The notes under the pieces were generated by a model. The model was given only the letters and a program-made list of their open reading frames with translations. It had not been told where the DNA came from and searched no databases. A program made the translations under genes and the position numbers. A stretch of 64,000 nucleotides of DNA from Fratercula arctica (Eukaryota; Chordata; Aves; Charadriiformes; Alcidae): positions 126,566,889-126,630,888 of the forward strand of contig CANTUZ010000002.1 of assembly GCA_947846985.1 (NCBI GenBank), in the 5' to 3' direction. This document shows positions 37,963 through 51,716 of this stretch, one piece after another. Every line of letters begins with the position of its first letter. Position 1 is the first letter of the stretch.

Positions 37963-40900
37963 AAGACTAAACACTGATTTGGAAGTTAAGGAAGAACAGA
38001 TACGCTTGTGTCCATGGGTTGTTTTGAAAGCCCACCTTTTTGGTGCTTCCCAAAGTACCTATGCTTTCATCATGTGCTTCATTTCAAAACCCAGGGCAAG
38101 GCCCGCTCACAGGAGCTGCGCTGTGCCTGCTGTGATTTGGGACACACCTCAGCAGCGTATGTTGGAAAGTTCAGAAGCGTTGCATGAAGTGTAAGCACCG
38201 CTGCAACCTGAATAAAAAGCAAATTAAGTTATCATTGACAGATGATTTTATTATGCAGATAACGGCTTCACTTAATAAGGCACAGTTATAACAGAAAGTG
38301 ACTGCCACTTCATTAACCAGGACAAGTCCAAAACCAGCAGATACTCTGGCTGTAGCTGCTGCCTGAATCTTCTTAAGTCTGAAAACTCCCTATGCCTGCA
38401 CAAAGGACTTAACTCCTCCTAAACTGTGTTTTACCCAGAAGTCTCAGCTAGATTTTAAGGTCCTTCAGAGTATCCCTCCTCTTATTATTCTATTTTCATC
38501 CCTTTCATTATGTTCCGAGTACACTTAAGATGTTAATCTGCCGTCTTATTAGTTGAAAGAGTTGAAATGAAAAGGTTTTACTCTTCTAGTGATAAATGGA
38601 GCAAACCAACATGTCAATGTTTCTTTGTGTTTTGGTACCTGTTACAACACTAGACCTTTTATGTTATACCTTTAGGAAACAGTTCTGCAAAGGGCTTGGA
38701 CTCGCAAGTCATTGACTTCCAGGTAACTCTAAAGGAAGTTCTTTTCTTTCCCGGGGTCATACAGATATCAGACACCAGCTATGTGGTGAACTCTTAGGAA
38801 AAGTATAAGAGTGATCCCTGACTGTAAAACGAATTGTCATTAAACTGCTCTTAACCTGAAAATAGAACGAAGGTTACAATGCATCTGTAATCAGATTTTT
38901 CTGTGCTTTCTGAGATCTCCTGGTGACAATAGCAAAATAAACATTTTAAGAAAGTGCATCTTAAACCTCCCCCAGAATGTCAAAATTAAAACAAAGGAAA
39001 GGATCCTTACAACCGTATAAAAAGGTAAAGTGAAAGAAACATGTCAAAACAGTGTAGTTTTCCTAAATCCTCTGCTGAAGGTGTAAATTGCCAGTCTGAC
39101 ACAACTGCCATTCTGAGCTTCTCTGGTTAATAATCAGTTTAATCATAAAAATAACTCTTTAAAGCAATAAAACAGATGGACTATCTATTCTGAAATTTCA
39201 CTGCCCCAAAAGTGATCTGTTATCCTTAAGAATATAATTTTTTAAACTGTTATTAAGTGCCAGCATGGTGGTAAAAGTGTACTTGGGAATGCTGGAAGAA
39301 TGCTTTCTGACTTATTTTATGGATTTTTGTTAAGCCTGACTTGAAAGGAAGATTTATTTTCAATTCTAGGGAAACATTTTAAGAGCAGGGTTAGTTATCA
39401 ATGGAACTGACTGCCCAAGGAGGCTGAAGTTTTAGGAAGACATCGAGCTTCTGAAGTTAGTCTTCTCACGTGTCAGAGTATTGAGTACCAAAATTCATGA
39501 GGTCTCCTTTAGTCTCTTGCTATGAGGCTATGAACTATTAATAAATAATTGAGAAATTGTTTGGTAATGGATCTTTTTTCTGAGTGTTATGAACAGTTGA
39601 CTAGTAGGGCAGGTAAACTGCTGTAGTGATACACCCAGCCCCATCTAAACTCCGGGATCTTTTCAGCACTGTATGCCCAAACCACTTAACTTGTCTCAAT
39701 ACTTCGTGAGAAGATCAGCTGACCCAGACCTCTCATTTTATTCAATTTATTCCTCAGATGCTAAACAGGTAGTCTTGGAAAGCTGCTTTAGCCTTCAAAG
39801 TTGCAGAGGTCTTAATATCTGATATTTTGCATAAGAACAGCTACACTCAATTCACCTAGAACTGGTGACATGTGCGAATGTGAATCGCCAAGTAATTAGT
39901 ACAGATGTTCTGGGGTATTAAAGGTGAAAAGCTTGCTGACATAAATTAAAAGCAAAATGTTTATCCGTGCCTTACAAACTGATGCGTAGGGAGCCACTGG
40001 CTGCTCACAGACACTTGGTTCTCTCCCCGTTTGCAGACTGTGGAAGACACAGCAGGGGACACACGTAGACCATGACCAAAGGCCCAAAGCGAGGTCTAGA
40101 ACTCATAAGTCTCCAAAGGATAAATTCATTCAGGTAAATGTCATACAGTTTACACAGATGGAAGTCTTGCAATTTTTTTAGAGCTTCGAGATAACCCTCA
40201 GAGAAACAGCCATTTTCTTGTGCGCCCTAGAATGTGCTTAGTTGAGATTCTCCAGCTTGCATGGAAAGCGCTCGTGTGTGATGATCATGATGATGGCAGG
40301 CAGCAAGTTGTGCAAGCATGTCACACTCTGGAAATCAGAGTAGGCTGGTGGAGACTGTGATGGAGGAAGTTTTTTAAAAGCTTTTTCTTAAAGCCCCTCA
40401 ATTCTTGATGCTTTTTAGCCTCTGTTCATGAGGCTGGATAGAAAAAAAAAAATAAATTGATGATATTTTTCTGCAGATCATATTTAAAGAAGAAAGAACA
40501 AAATTCCCAAGCAAGTTCTACTTTGCCTATTATCATTGTAGAAATATCCATCTTGTTCTTTGATATGGCTCATTTCAAATAGTAAATAGATGCTTTTCTC
40601 TGGAGATAGAATCAATACACGTTTCCCTTTAGCTGTACAATAAAAAAATGTCATGCTATGAGAGTTACAGTTTTCCTAATTTTCCACAGTCCTAGAAGAT
40701 ATTGATTGTGCACATATCGATATTTACATAAAGGTAATCAAGCAACTGTAGTAGCTGACTAGTATTTCTTGCTGAATATGTCCCATATATGTTATTTGGA
40801 GTATGTATGTGACTCGTTTCTGGGATTAGTCTGATCACAATGATTTTTGTTATGTAATTCTGTGAAGGAGTAAAACATGGCTTGTGAGGTGAAAAAGAAT

Positions 40901-42944
40901 AAATCCAGGATTAAAAATTTGGATTTTTTTCTCTCCTGTCCATGTCCATACAGCAGTAGGGCCCTCAGTCTTCTCCCAGTAATCCAAAGTGTCTCTCTGC
41001 GGGGTGTTTGTGGGGAAGGTGATATGTGCTGATGAGTAACGCTGGTGCAGACCAGGCACGCCTCCATGGCAGAAGTAGTCTGAGATGGTCCCTGGTCTTG
41101 TTCACCCTCATTCTGCTGCTGGTGATGGATTATCTACCAATGAAATGGAAAAAAAAATGTATTTGTGTTGGTCTCCTGAGCAACAGTCTCATGTTCTAGG
41201 TGTCAGCTCAGTATTTTTGATAGTCGGTGGGTCTTTTTCAAAACTACTGCTCCTGAATTCAAGTAGTTTCATGGACACCTAAACTTTCACTTTATAAGTT
41301 TCCTACTTTCCTGGTTCTAAACAGAAGAATAAATTGAATCCAGAAGTTCAAAAATAACATAAGGCAAGAAATCCTTCATTTAGACCATTTTTTCTGCTTG
41401 CAACCTTGTATGTTAGAAAACCTCTCTTATTCAGAAAATTGATATCCAGAGTAGATGTGGCTGTAGTTAATATTATAAAAGCTCACAAATATCTTTGAGC
41501 ATCAGTCTAACTCTCTTTCATACAGGTCTGTCAATTAATGGACTGTAAAGATGCATAGCTGTTTCATGAAGAACATGTCCTACGCAACTGAAATCTTTTG
41601 CCGAAATGAGAACATCTCCAATTATTTTTCATGTAGCTTCTCTATGATGATCAGAAAACACCCCTCAAGAAACCTGCAAATAAAAATAAAGACTATTTTT
41701 CACCACAAACTGTAATTACTTTAATTATAGGATAATTATATAAATAATGTGTTTGAATGCAGCTTTCGTTTTTTTCTTTGTTTTCTAAATATTATCATCT
41801 TTCTATATTTTCTGATATGTAAACAGGAAACATTTAAGTTCAGATGAAGTGCAGGTGAACTGCCTGCAACACAAACTGAGACAATCAAATAATGATTAAG
41901 CTATTGAAAACTACCCATCTAACGGATAATTTTTAAGTGAACAGGTGTACTTAGTCATTATAACTTTAAAATGGAAAATATATTTGAATTAAGTTCTAAA
42001 ACCCCTGTATACTAACGGGACTGGTCATTGACAACCATGCCAGAAAGTTCTGTACAGAGTTAGAAATTCAGTTTTTACTCCCAAAGTGTCAATAGAAGGG
42101 TAAAAACTTCCGGAGATTTTCCTTAAAGCAATGATTTGGGTTTATATTACTATAAATACACATTTCTATAAATGAACTGTTTCAGTATCCAAAGGACCAA
42201 GAAAAAATACATATCAATGCCCAGCTATTGAAAGTGGACACAGATTTTATTTTTTTGTGTTTTAGATACTCCATTCTTGACCTTGATTTTTATAGCGCTG
42301 TATACCATCTCGTATGTTAGTTGTGCAAATGTCACATCTTCTGAAAGTCATGATCCTTGACATCACTATAAATGGTAAATTCACTTGCATGGCACTTAAG
42401 TGGATAAATCCACAGGTTTAGTTTCACAGGCCTAATCTAAATTAGAAATAAATGAACTTTGTTTACCTGCATTTAACTGCAGCTATCCTACGAGCTCAAT
42501 GTACAATAGAAATGCCATTTACTCCTGCTTCAGGCTGTCCTGTATAACACTGTAAATCCTCAGATGCCTCTAATACAATGATGCCAAAGTTCCCTGCAAT
42601 CAGTTCCCGTTGCTACTCAAACTGCTCATATTCTCCAAGATTTTGAAATGGGTCTCATCAGCTGTTCTGAAAAATCAAGTTGCCTGTGCAACTTACTGAA
42701 TATCAACGTGCTTTCCTAACACATTAGAAAATTCTGATCGGTGCAAAGCAATATGAAAAATTAATGTAATGACCAAATTCCTACAGCTAGTGAGCAGATG
42801 TTAACACTACTAGAGTTGCTATAGGACAGTTCTCATGCTATCTTGTTCATTAATGGCATCAAAAATATTTTATAGCATAACTGTAAATGTTGCATGTATA
42901 TATCTGTTGGTCATAATTTCTAAACTGAGAAAACTCAATTTTAT

Positions 42945-42978
42945 TACTGCTTCCAATATCCTACTGCTTCCAATGTCC
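42945..42978. repeat. 17-bp tandem duplication
   Basis: TACTGCTTCCAATATCC (42945-42961) is followed directly by TACTGCTTCCAATGTCC (42962-42978), with one mismatch. Confidence 0.92.
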
Positions 42979-43079
42979 ATATAAGCTATAGGCATATATG
43001 CTTCTGGATCTATTTTTTGTGAGCTCAGTTCTATCCTAGATGCAAAGTTTATACTGGGGTAATATCACTGAAAGTCCTT

Positions 43080-43085
43080 CATATG

Positions 43086-43140
<55 letters not shown>

Positions 43141-43165
43141 TTTTTTTTTTTTTTTTTTTTTTTTT
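43080..43165. repeat. Compound microsatellite (TA)n(CA)n(AT)n(T)25
   Basis: A TA tract (about 43086-43105) passes into a CA tract (to about 43128), a second AT tract (to 43140) and 25 consecutive T (43141-43165). The open frames drawn through it on both strands (runs of YI, HT, F or K) are artefacts of the repeat. Confidence 0.95.
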
Positions 43166-43675
43166 GCAGAGCAATTGGCAGAGAAATCAATTCTAAAAGG
43201 ACAAAGTCCCAAGTCACATACAAATGGAAAAGATCCCAGCTCCAGCTCCAGTTCTGAGCCATAAATGATGGCTTATCATTTATTACCAATGCTTGGAAAT
43301 CTTAACACCAAAATCTATTCCTTGCTGCTACCTGTTCTATGAGCACTCCTTTGGACTCACAGGGGTCGGCTTCTGCACAGACACACCCAATGCAAGTCTC
43401 CACAAATCTCTGTGGAGGTCACAGTTAGATCCCACAGTGACAAATCTTTAACGTATGCTTTAGAACTGACAGCAGACCTCAAGTCAGTCTTCCTTCACTG
43501 CACAAACGAGAGGGATTTCTTAACTAGTGGATGGAAGCTGTTCACGTTTTTATGGAGAAAAGAGTGTTATATGCCAGACATGCTTTTGCAGTTCATTTGC
43601 ATGTGTGCTCTTGCTAAGCCTTTAAAATTTGAATGTAATCAGAGTGATTTTCCTTACTTCTCATTTTAGGGAAAC

Positions 43676-43984
43676 ATGTTTCTTTGTACGTGTGTCTCAT
43701 GGAAAAATGCAGAATGGGTCAAGCAGCAGAACTTCCCTGGCCTTTTGGAACGTGCCCAGCTACTCAAGGCACTGGTATATACTGTGCAGCACAGCTGGAA
43801 CAAACAAACAAACATTTGCTGTTTATCTAGCAAAGGGGACAACAACCTACAACCTCTCTCTGCTGCTCAGAATGTACAGCTACCCATATTGCAGTACTTG
43901 CACACTCCAGTGTTACCACCAACTTCCAACACAAATGGTGAAAGAACAAACCCATTGCAGCAGCAGCAAGAATCTCTTGAGTAG
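43676..43984 (+). other. Unassigned open frame behind a plausible splice acceptor
   Basis: A 102-codon frame begins with ATG just after TTCTCATTTTAG, a pyrimidine-rich AG that would be an acceptable 3' splice site at 43668-43669. The product ends in a Q-rich stretch and has no domain I recognise. A second frame of 119 codons (43629-43988) overlaps it, which weakens the case for coding. No matching donor or neighbouring exon was identified. This could be an lncRNA exon or chance. Confidence 0.15.
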
Positions 43985-46900
43985 CTGAGATCTCTTCACG
44001 CTTGTGAGTTGAAAGCACAGAGCAATAAATATCATAAAGACAGAACTAAGGCCTATTAACATTTAATAGCACTTTGTAGACTTCCTTGGCTTGATCTCAG
44101 CGACATAGTGTGCAAATGATGTAATTTCACTGATTTAAAAGGAGTTTCTCGTTTGTCTGGAGCTAACCAGCACAAGCTCTGAAGTCACCAGATTGTACCG
44201 CTATTTATCAGGAAAATCCTTATTCTAAATGTCTGAGTTTATCCCTTCAGGCATAGTTAACCCACAAGTAGTCACAGCATTTCAAATTTTGCTTGGAGCA
44301 TCAATATGAGTTTAGAGAACTGAAGGGGAGTTTTTATACATCCTTAAAATTTCTTTTTTAGCATATAACAAGGAAGCGTTCCCATGTATGAAGATAAGGT
44401 ACTTATTTCCTCTGCAAGCCCATAGTCATGGCTTTTCTCATCAAAAAACGCGTAGTTCCTTTTCCACTCTTGCTGGTTTTATTCACCTCTCCATTGTTAG
44501 ACAATTAAGTGGTAGAAGCTGTTAATATTATGTTAAAAAATTCATCCTATTTCACGGGGTATTTTCCAGTCTTGTTCCACTATTTTCATGTGCAAACATG
44601 GATGGAAACACGTAGTAAAACAAAAGACACGCAAAATATCAGAAGTAGGCCATTTGTAGATAATCTTCAAAACTAATTGCCATATGAATCAAAGAATTCA
44701 AACCACCAACATGCTGTAGCTTCTAAGAGTTTTTTCTTGTATATATAGGAACATTTGTGTTGCTTTAAAAGATGTATGTGTATGAAGCATTTCTCAATAA
44801 AAAGCATCAAAATCATGCCCAAAAGGTCACTTTGAACTCTCTCATATGCATGGTATCATCTGCTACATGAAATTAGGAAAGCTAGGAGGATGAGCATTTT
44901 CCTTTAATGGGAAAAGATGGCAATTTCTCCAACAAATAGCTCTGTATGATGGCAGCACTGCTCAGAGAGAGGGAAAAATTGAGGGGAATTACATTGCAGA
45001 ATCCACATCTTCTCCAACCCCTATGGGAAAGAGATGTCCATTAGACCAGTTATTCTGACTGGATTTGACAAGTGCAGTATATGTCCACACCAATGATTAA
45101 TTTTTTTTTTTCAGATTTAGGTACAGGTGCATTAAGTTTGTAATTTGCACAGCCTCACTTAGTTTACTGTCCTTGTTTATTCTTTAAAGGGTAATTATTA
45201 CATTGCAAATGCAGTGTAACATGCACTATATATGGCTTACAGCTATAAATAAGTACGCTGCTGTTTGGTTTTTCTTTGAAGTTCCAAGAAGCTACTTAAA
45301 AACATCAGTATTGTACTGCAAAAATATGTCTAATCAATTATTGTGAAAATGTGTCTTCAAATAAAGTATGACAGTGCTGTATATTCACGTGTAAAACAAG
45401 AGGCTTTGCATGCAATGGTGGCAGCAAGTGTTCTCCTCATCTGGCCCTAAATTTTCTTATGTTTATGGTCTCTTATCCCTACAGATCTCTAGGTATGACC
45501 TAAAAATAAGAATGCTCTCTCCAGGTAAATAATGGCACAATCTGTTTAGACAAAGCTAAAAGGCCTTGGCTTTTCTTACTCTAGCAATTCTGAGTTAATT
45601 AGACCTGGCTGATTCAATGAGTCGTCTCTGGATTTAGCAGTTGGAAGTAGAATCTCAGGACATCTCATTGTAGATGCTCTAGAAAAGGAACTGCATGCAA
45701 CATGATCAGCTTACTCAGGAAAAATAATTAAATATAATGGATTGAAACCATATCTCCCCACTGTCATTTTTAATAAATGGAATTACATCAATTTTAAACT
45801 GGGCCCCTAAAAGCCACGCAATTCAGAGATCATGGTAATATCTTAGAGAGCTCCAAGTTAAACCCTGTGTCTTTATATTTTTCTCATTCTTTTCAGAACG
45901 TCTTTAAATTTAACCTCTTTATTTTCAGATGTAGTACCTAATTTGGTCATGACTTACTGGAGCCTAATTTTGAGTAGATAATCCATTCAATATCTTAATG
46001 CATCATGTAATGGTTCTCCATCAACTCTAGGAATTTTGGTCTCTTAAAATGCTGAGACACAGAGTTTTGCAATATAGTTAAAGGACAATAAAATTATTCT
46101 TTATTTTGAATTCATACAAAAATGGTCAATTTAAACGTGTGACGAGCTACAGTATAGGCTGAGATTCTCAGTCCCAGAGATGCCTATTTGCATTACTCAA
46201 TCAACAAAACAGGGTTTCTGCTAAAACAGTACAAAAAATGCCTAAAGGTAAGAGAGACCCAGGTCAAGATCCATGGGAACAAGAAGGTGCAGAGAAAACA
46301 AGCCAAGGAAACATTAACTAGTAAGTGATCTCAATAAAACACATACAGCAGCTAATCCTGCTCCCACTAAAAACAGTGGCAAATCTACAGTCAACTGCAA
46401 TTGCCTGGCTTACTCTGATAAGGCATACAGAAACAGTATTTAAAGAAAGGGGAATGTAACACTTAAACTTCGTATTTCATGTCAAAACACTCATTTACTA
46501 GTGCTATTAGGACCCCTAAATTAAATTGGCTGTTGGTTGATGACTCATTCACAAACCACTCTTGATTTGTGTCAATACATTAGTATTGTGTGTCTTTGAT
46601 AACTGGTTCAGCTGAATGATTTTTAGTCACTGTACTGTTCATGAACTGCTCATTTTGATTAATCATTATTTGTGGGATGTTATTGGTCATACAGTACATT
46701 TTATGCTTCTTGATTAGCTGACTGAAACTTTAACAAAAGATAATGAGTTATGACTAACAAATAATGAACAGTGAGTAATGAACAATGTATTTCAGGTAAA
46801 AATTTGGAGAATATTGGTGATTCACAGACACTGTTTTGAATACTGTGAATACTGGGACACAAATATTTGGAAATATCTTCTGTCATGATGTCAAGAATAG

Positions 46901-47666
46901 CAACAAATCTATGGTCATTCGTTTGTGACTATATTGCAAATGTATCTCTTGCATCATCCCACCAACTCTAACTCTGAAGTAGATACATAAACTGATGCAA
47001 CCTTTTTAATAGAGGTACAGGAGCTCAAATTGAGAAGTGATTCCGAATAAACTGCTGAACTGATCCTGAGTGTCCCTCTTAATTGGTTCTTTTCCATTTA
47101 AAATCTCCCATAATTATTCATTTTTGAGTCTCAATAAAAAATAAACCTCCACCTGGCAATAAAATCAAATATCAAAAATTTTTAGATGGCATAGAACAGG
47201 TTAGTTTTTAACAACTGGTTGCAGCTGCTGAATTGAATTTAGTCTTCTCAGATTATATTGGTGACATTCTGGTGTGTTTGCAGTAAATACAGAATAAAGA
47301 CCTCTCTTTGCTACAGTAGTTAGCTGCTTGCAAAATCTAATTAAGGCTTCATATTCCTTAACCATTAACATTATTCCTTTAATAAGCACTAAACTAGGCA
47401 GATGTATATGTCATATATCACCAAGAAATCAAGCACAGAAGGTCAGGACTTTTATGACTGTCTGTGACATTTGAGTTACAAAAACTAAATCCCGTAGACC
47501 CCGTTATTCTTCCCCTGTTTTTTAGGGACAAACAAATCTAAGAAATCCTAAAATAAACTTGTATTACGTCTGAAATAAGAGAGGGATTAACTTCCAGTGA
47601 ACTTCTGTTTCTAAGCAGCCATCATGAAAGATGCTATAAATACTGTTCATACCTATAGTTTCTGCA

Positions 47667-47694
47667 TTTTTTATTTATTTATTTATTTATTTTA
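47667..47694. repeat. (ATTT)n microsatellite
   Basis: A T run followed by about five ATTT units. Confidence 0.9.
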
Positions 47695-49645
47695 CTCCAT
47701 GGATGCTACTCTGAAATCTATCGGTTATAAGCCAAAAGGAACCTTGAGACATGCAGAGAGAAATGCCACTCATTGGTGTGGGAGCTGCAGCGTTCACTTA
47801 TTTACGAGCTGAATTTGGATAGCTCTTTTGCAAGAGTCAAGTCAGAATTTAAAACAAACCCTTACAACGGCTGCACTTTCTGTGCTGGTCTTTGTTTAGT
47901 CAGGTAGATTTCATTCCTGCTCTTCACTTTCTCTGATGGCTTTAAATGGCTCCTAGGAGGATAAATCAGTTTCTCTTTTCATATAGGAAGTTAACACAAA
48001 CACTAGATAACTTGCAGAGACTTCAAAGGGAAATGATAAAAATGCTTTTCAGACATAGGAAAAAAATCCTCAGCGCTCTTCATCCTCTCCGCATTTCCTC
48101 AGCTCTACAATGAATAGACACGCTTAAGAAATTTTGGCTGAAAAAGGCCAACTGAATTTTCAGACAGCATTTTGCGTTCAATTCAGTGCTGGAAAAAATG
48201 AGAGTGGACGTTTTTCTAATCTTAGGATCAAAGTGAGTATCCTACTGTTTCTGAAATTTAACCCTGGAATTCAATGAATATACATATAAGTGGTGAAATA
48301 CTCTGATTTTGAAAGCAAAATTGTATGGGGTTTTCTTTAGCTAATTTAAAAATAACAAATATTTTTTAAAAATACATATATCTTTGGCACAACCATGGAG
48401 CTCCCAAACAAGGAAAATGGAAATCTAGAATGATCCATCCTTTCTGTGTTTAGCTAAAGCACCTGCCTCACTTGTACCTCTCACTATAGAATTTATTACT
48501 CATTTTCTTAGACCCACTCCCATATCATGACAAGTATTTTGCATTTATCAGCAAGGTACACTTAATAGCATATTTCTAGAGTGGTCAAGGATTAACATTC
48601 TTCAGTCAGCATAAAGGAATAAACTCTTAGGATGAGTCAATACAAAGAATTGACTACAATTATTTTATGAGTCAATATGTGACTTGGGTTAACCTGCTTT
48701 TTAAAAAATGAAGTTTCTGTGGCAAGCAGGAGCAAAGAAATTTAGAAAGTGGGACATCTAATGTAGCTCTTCAGTACCTGGAAATCACCACAATTTTGGA
48801 TCCATATTACAGTTTGAGGGCTATCCATTTTCTGCGTGCAGCCTGAGTGTTCTTACCATCCCCAGAAGCTTTTTTTCTCTGAATTGTCTTATGGCCAAGG
48901 ACCAGTAGACCGGGACAAAGTAGATCATGGCACTTCTTTTTCCTAATATCTTTCAGTCAATCTGAAATTACAAATTATGTTTCTTTTCCCTTGTTTTCAT
49001 TTTCTGAACTGTGTTCCTCTTTTCTCAGGCCTTCACACAGATCCAGCCACCCAAGAGGACCAGAAACGTCTAGGAAGAGACCCTGAGAAAGCACAAGCTA
49101 CCACTTTTTCCTTCACTATGAGAAAAAAGATGCTCTTTTCTAGCAATCTCTGGCAGCAGTCAAGAGAGGTCCGTGGCAAGGTCTAAGTGCTATTTATGCA
49201 AAAAGGTGATGCTGAATAGCTGTAAAATAGATAAATCATAACCATTTTTACAGCTCTGCCTGGTGTCCCACATGGAAGGGAAGGTGCAAATTGCTGAGAC
49301 GGAGGAGCTCTCTGCTGCAACGTGCTTTGCAAAGAGGAGAGGTAGAAGAAAGGTGGTATAACTGGAACACACACCCACTTGTTTCTGAAAAGCCAGAGGA
49401 CAAAAGCAGTGAAAAAACAGTCCCACTGTGATTTTTACTACTGCAAAGGAAGACCGGTGAGCAGCCCGGCTGTTGGGCTTTCACTATGAGTTTTACTGCC
49501 TACAGAGATGAGGAAAATCCACTCTCTACCACCTTGTATTTCTCCCTTCCCTCCCCAGACATTTGCTGATTTTGCTAAGTTTTTCCTCATTTTTAGCATT
49601 TTAACATTAATTTTCCCATGCAGAAGAGTTATTATGCCCCACTTT

Positions 49646-49673
49646 ATTAAATTAATTAATTAATTAATTAAAT
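49646..49673. repeat. (TTAA)n microsatellite
   Basis: Five perfect TTAA units (49652-49671) with partial units on either side. Confidence 0.9.
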
Positions 49674-50008
49674 GAATGTGTGATCCTTATACCTGCAAAT
49701 AAAGTGTATTTTACGGTACAGTCTCCCACTGAGTCACACAGGGCCCTACATACATAACTTGCATTAACGGCAATAGTCATTACACACTTAACATCTCACA
49801 GAATAATGGGAAGGAAATTCCTGAATGTCACAGCAAACTCCTCCAAAATTCTGGTTTGCAGTGACACAAGGATCCTTGGAGCTCTGACCACTCATGAAGT
49901 AGTTTTTACCATGAGGCTAGTAGTGGTGGCCCTTTCTGACATGCGGAGACCTGTGAATGAAGATGTGGAAGTAATTTTAGCTGCTTTGTTTCTCTTCCAT
50001 TAGCTTTC

Positions 50009-50038
50009 CATGTAAATACGTGTACGTGTATTTACATG
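50009..50038. repeat. 11-bp perfect inverted repeat with forkhead-like arms
   Basis: CATGTAAATAC (50009-50019) and GTATTTACATG (50028-50038) surround the 8-base loop GTGTACGT. Each arm holds GTAAATA / TATTTAC, a variant forkhead (FOX) site. It begins a run of alternating purine-pyrimidine sequence to about 50115. Confidence 0.75.
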
Positions 50039-51550
50039 CATATCTCTGATCATACGTACATGTGTAGTCATACACGGGCATGTAAGTGTTTATATCTATG
50101 TTTCTATATATATCTAAACCCTCACATTATATATTCATAGTCACTGTGACCATTAAGCTAATTCAAAGGACAAAACTTTCATTGAGATTCTGATTTAACA
50201 GCTCCTGATGATATATTCATACATAACTGAGTAGATGAATCAATAACTAAATCATGACTTACATTTAAATACACATTTCTTTGCATCCTTTTTAAAACAG
50301 CAATTTTTTTTAAAAACCTTGGTATAATTATTATCATCTTGCACTACCTTGGTTGGCCACTACCTTGGTGTACTGAGCTTACCGAACGTAACTCAGTTGG
50401 CAGTGTTGAGTGCATTTACTCCCATATGTTTTAGATATTGCAGAGTCCTGGGTCTGACAAATATTTGAGCCGGAGTTTATGTAGCAATTTCAGACACTGT
50501 AGGCTCAAGGCAAATAATTAGGGAAGAACACTAGATTGAGGAAACAGAGTTGAAAAACTCGATTTGAGCAATGGTGGATGAAGAAAAAGCAGACAAGAGG
50601 CTGAAGAGCTCTGAGGTCTAATTACGATGGCTAATACACATAGACTTTCTGCCCTTGGCTAAACTGTGGGATCAGGGAACAGATCCCAGCTCACAGGTGC
50701 TCCTCTGCACTTCAGCTGCATCCCAGCTCTGGATTGGGATGAGTCTAATTTGTTCACGGTTCTCCCTTGTCCGGCTCTTCTGTAGGAGGAAAACTGAAAG
50801 ACACACACCACAAATGTAAAGCAACCAGAGAAAACTCTGTCTTTGTCCCCGGTGCCGCCAAGCTGTACCAGCCATGCAACATACTGTTACTTTCTGCTCC
50901 TGTATCTGCTGAGAGAGATTGCTTTATATGCAGAGAGCTCCACAACTGAAAAATTTACCTGAAATTCACGCGGTGACACCCTTCCCCTTATCATGGTAGC
51001 TCTCTTTTTGCTGGTGCTCTGGTCTTTTGCTATATTTAAAAAAAGAAACCTATTTTTTTTCAAAACAAATACAGGCCTCTAGCTGCCCCGCCTTTCCTTT
51101 TTTTGACAAATAGGTTAGCTAAAATGTATTTGCCATTCCAAGAATGAGATTAAGGAAAGGGATACTGTTATGTCCATTTTGACAGCCACACTGTGAGAAA
51201 TGTTAACATTTCCATTCTTTGGTGTAAAGTTGTGACACCTGGCAAGAAAGCAATATCTCATGTAAAGATGTAATTTTTACAGATCTGCTAAAAAGATCCA
51301 GCAAAACAAACTCAGCCTTTGTCAAATTATATGCCTTTGAAAAACATATCTTACTGTCTCTTTAGAGGTCCCTTTTTCTGAAGATTTCCCCTTTAATAAG
51401 GTCTGGTGTAGCTGTAAAAAAACTTCATATGATCCTAGCCATATATGCTTCTTCACCACAAACAATATGGACTTTGAAAATTGAAATCTGGAAGAGAAAG
51501 GCTGGGACTCTTTGTAAAGACCAGCTGAAGTGGGCAAGGAGCTTGTGAAG

Positions 51551-51716
51551 CACAGAATCATAGAATCATAGAATAGTTTGGGTTGGAAGGAATCCTTAAA
51601 GGTCATCTAGTCCAACCCCTCCTGCAATGAAGAACATCTTCACCTAGATCAGGTTGCTCAGAGCCCCATCCAGCCTGACCTTGAAAGTTTCCAGGGACGG
51701 GGCATCTACCACCTCA
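51551..51716 (-). mobile_element. CR1 LINE, 3' end fragment
   Basis: A 5'-truncated CR1 of about 165 bases. From low coordinate it has the tail repeat (CACAGAATCATAGAATCATA), TTTGGGTTGGAAGG, TCATCTAGTCCAACCCC, AGATCAGGTTGCTCAGAGCC and the GGGGCATCTACCACCTC block, where it stops. It is the best-preserved CR1 3' end in the window and matches the 1304 and 3496 copies closely, so they are probably the same subfamily and among the younger insertions here. Confidence 0.95.

Larger units (their letters stand above)
33559..43079. other. Anonymous AT-rich DNA, about 9.5 kb
   Basis: No supported gene or large mobile element. Small features inside it (an inverted repeat at 37061, a G run at 37530, a T run at 37941 and a 17-bp duplication at 42945) are listed separately. 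The segment 38020-38290 is non-repetitive with scattered CpG and could be conserved non-coding DNA. Confidence 0.5.
43985..51550. other. Anonymous AT-rich DNA, about 7.6 kb
   Basis: No supported gene or large repeat. Short simple repeats are listed separately. A small exon-like frame at about 49029-49180 has a TTTCTCAG-like acceptor and a weak AAG/GTCTAAGT donor, but no recognisable product. A 16-bp-spaced direct repeat of CACTACCTTGGT lies at 50342-50369. Confidence 0.45.

Noticed and set aside
37941..38200. Possible processed pseudogene next to a 22-base T run
   Set aside because: On the minus strand there is no AATAAA signal, no recognisable coding sequence and no clear target-site duplication.
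43040..43289. Two 74-codon frames with runs of HT, YI, F or K
   Set aside because: They are translations of the compound microsatellite.
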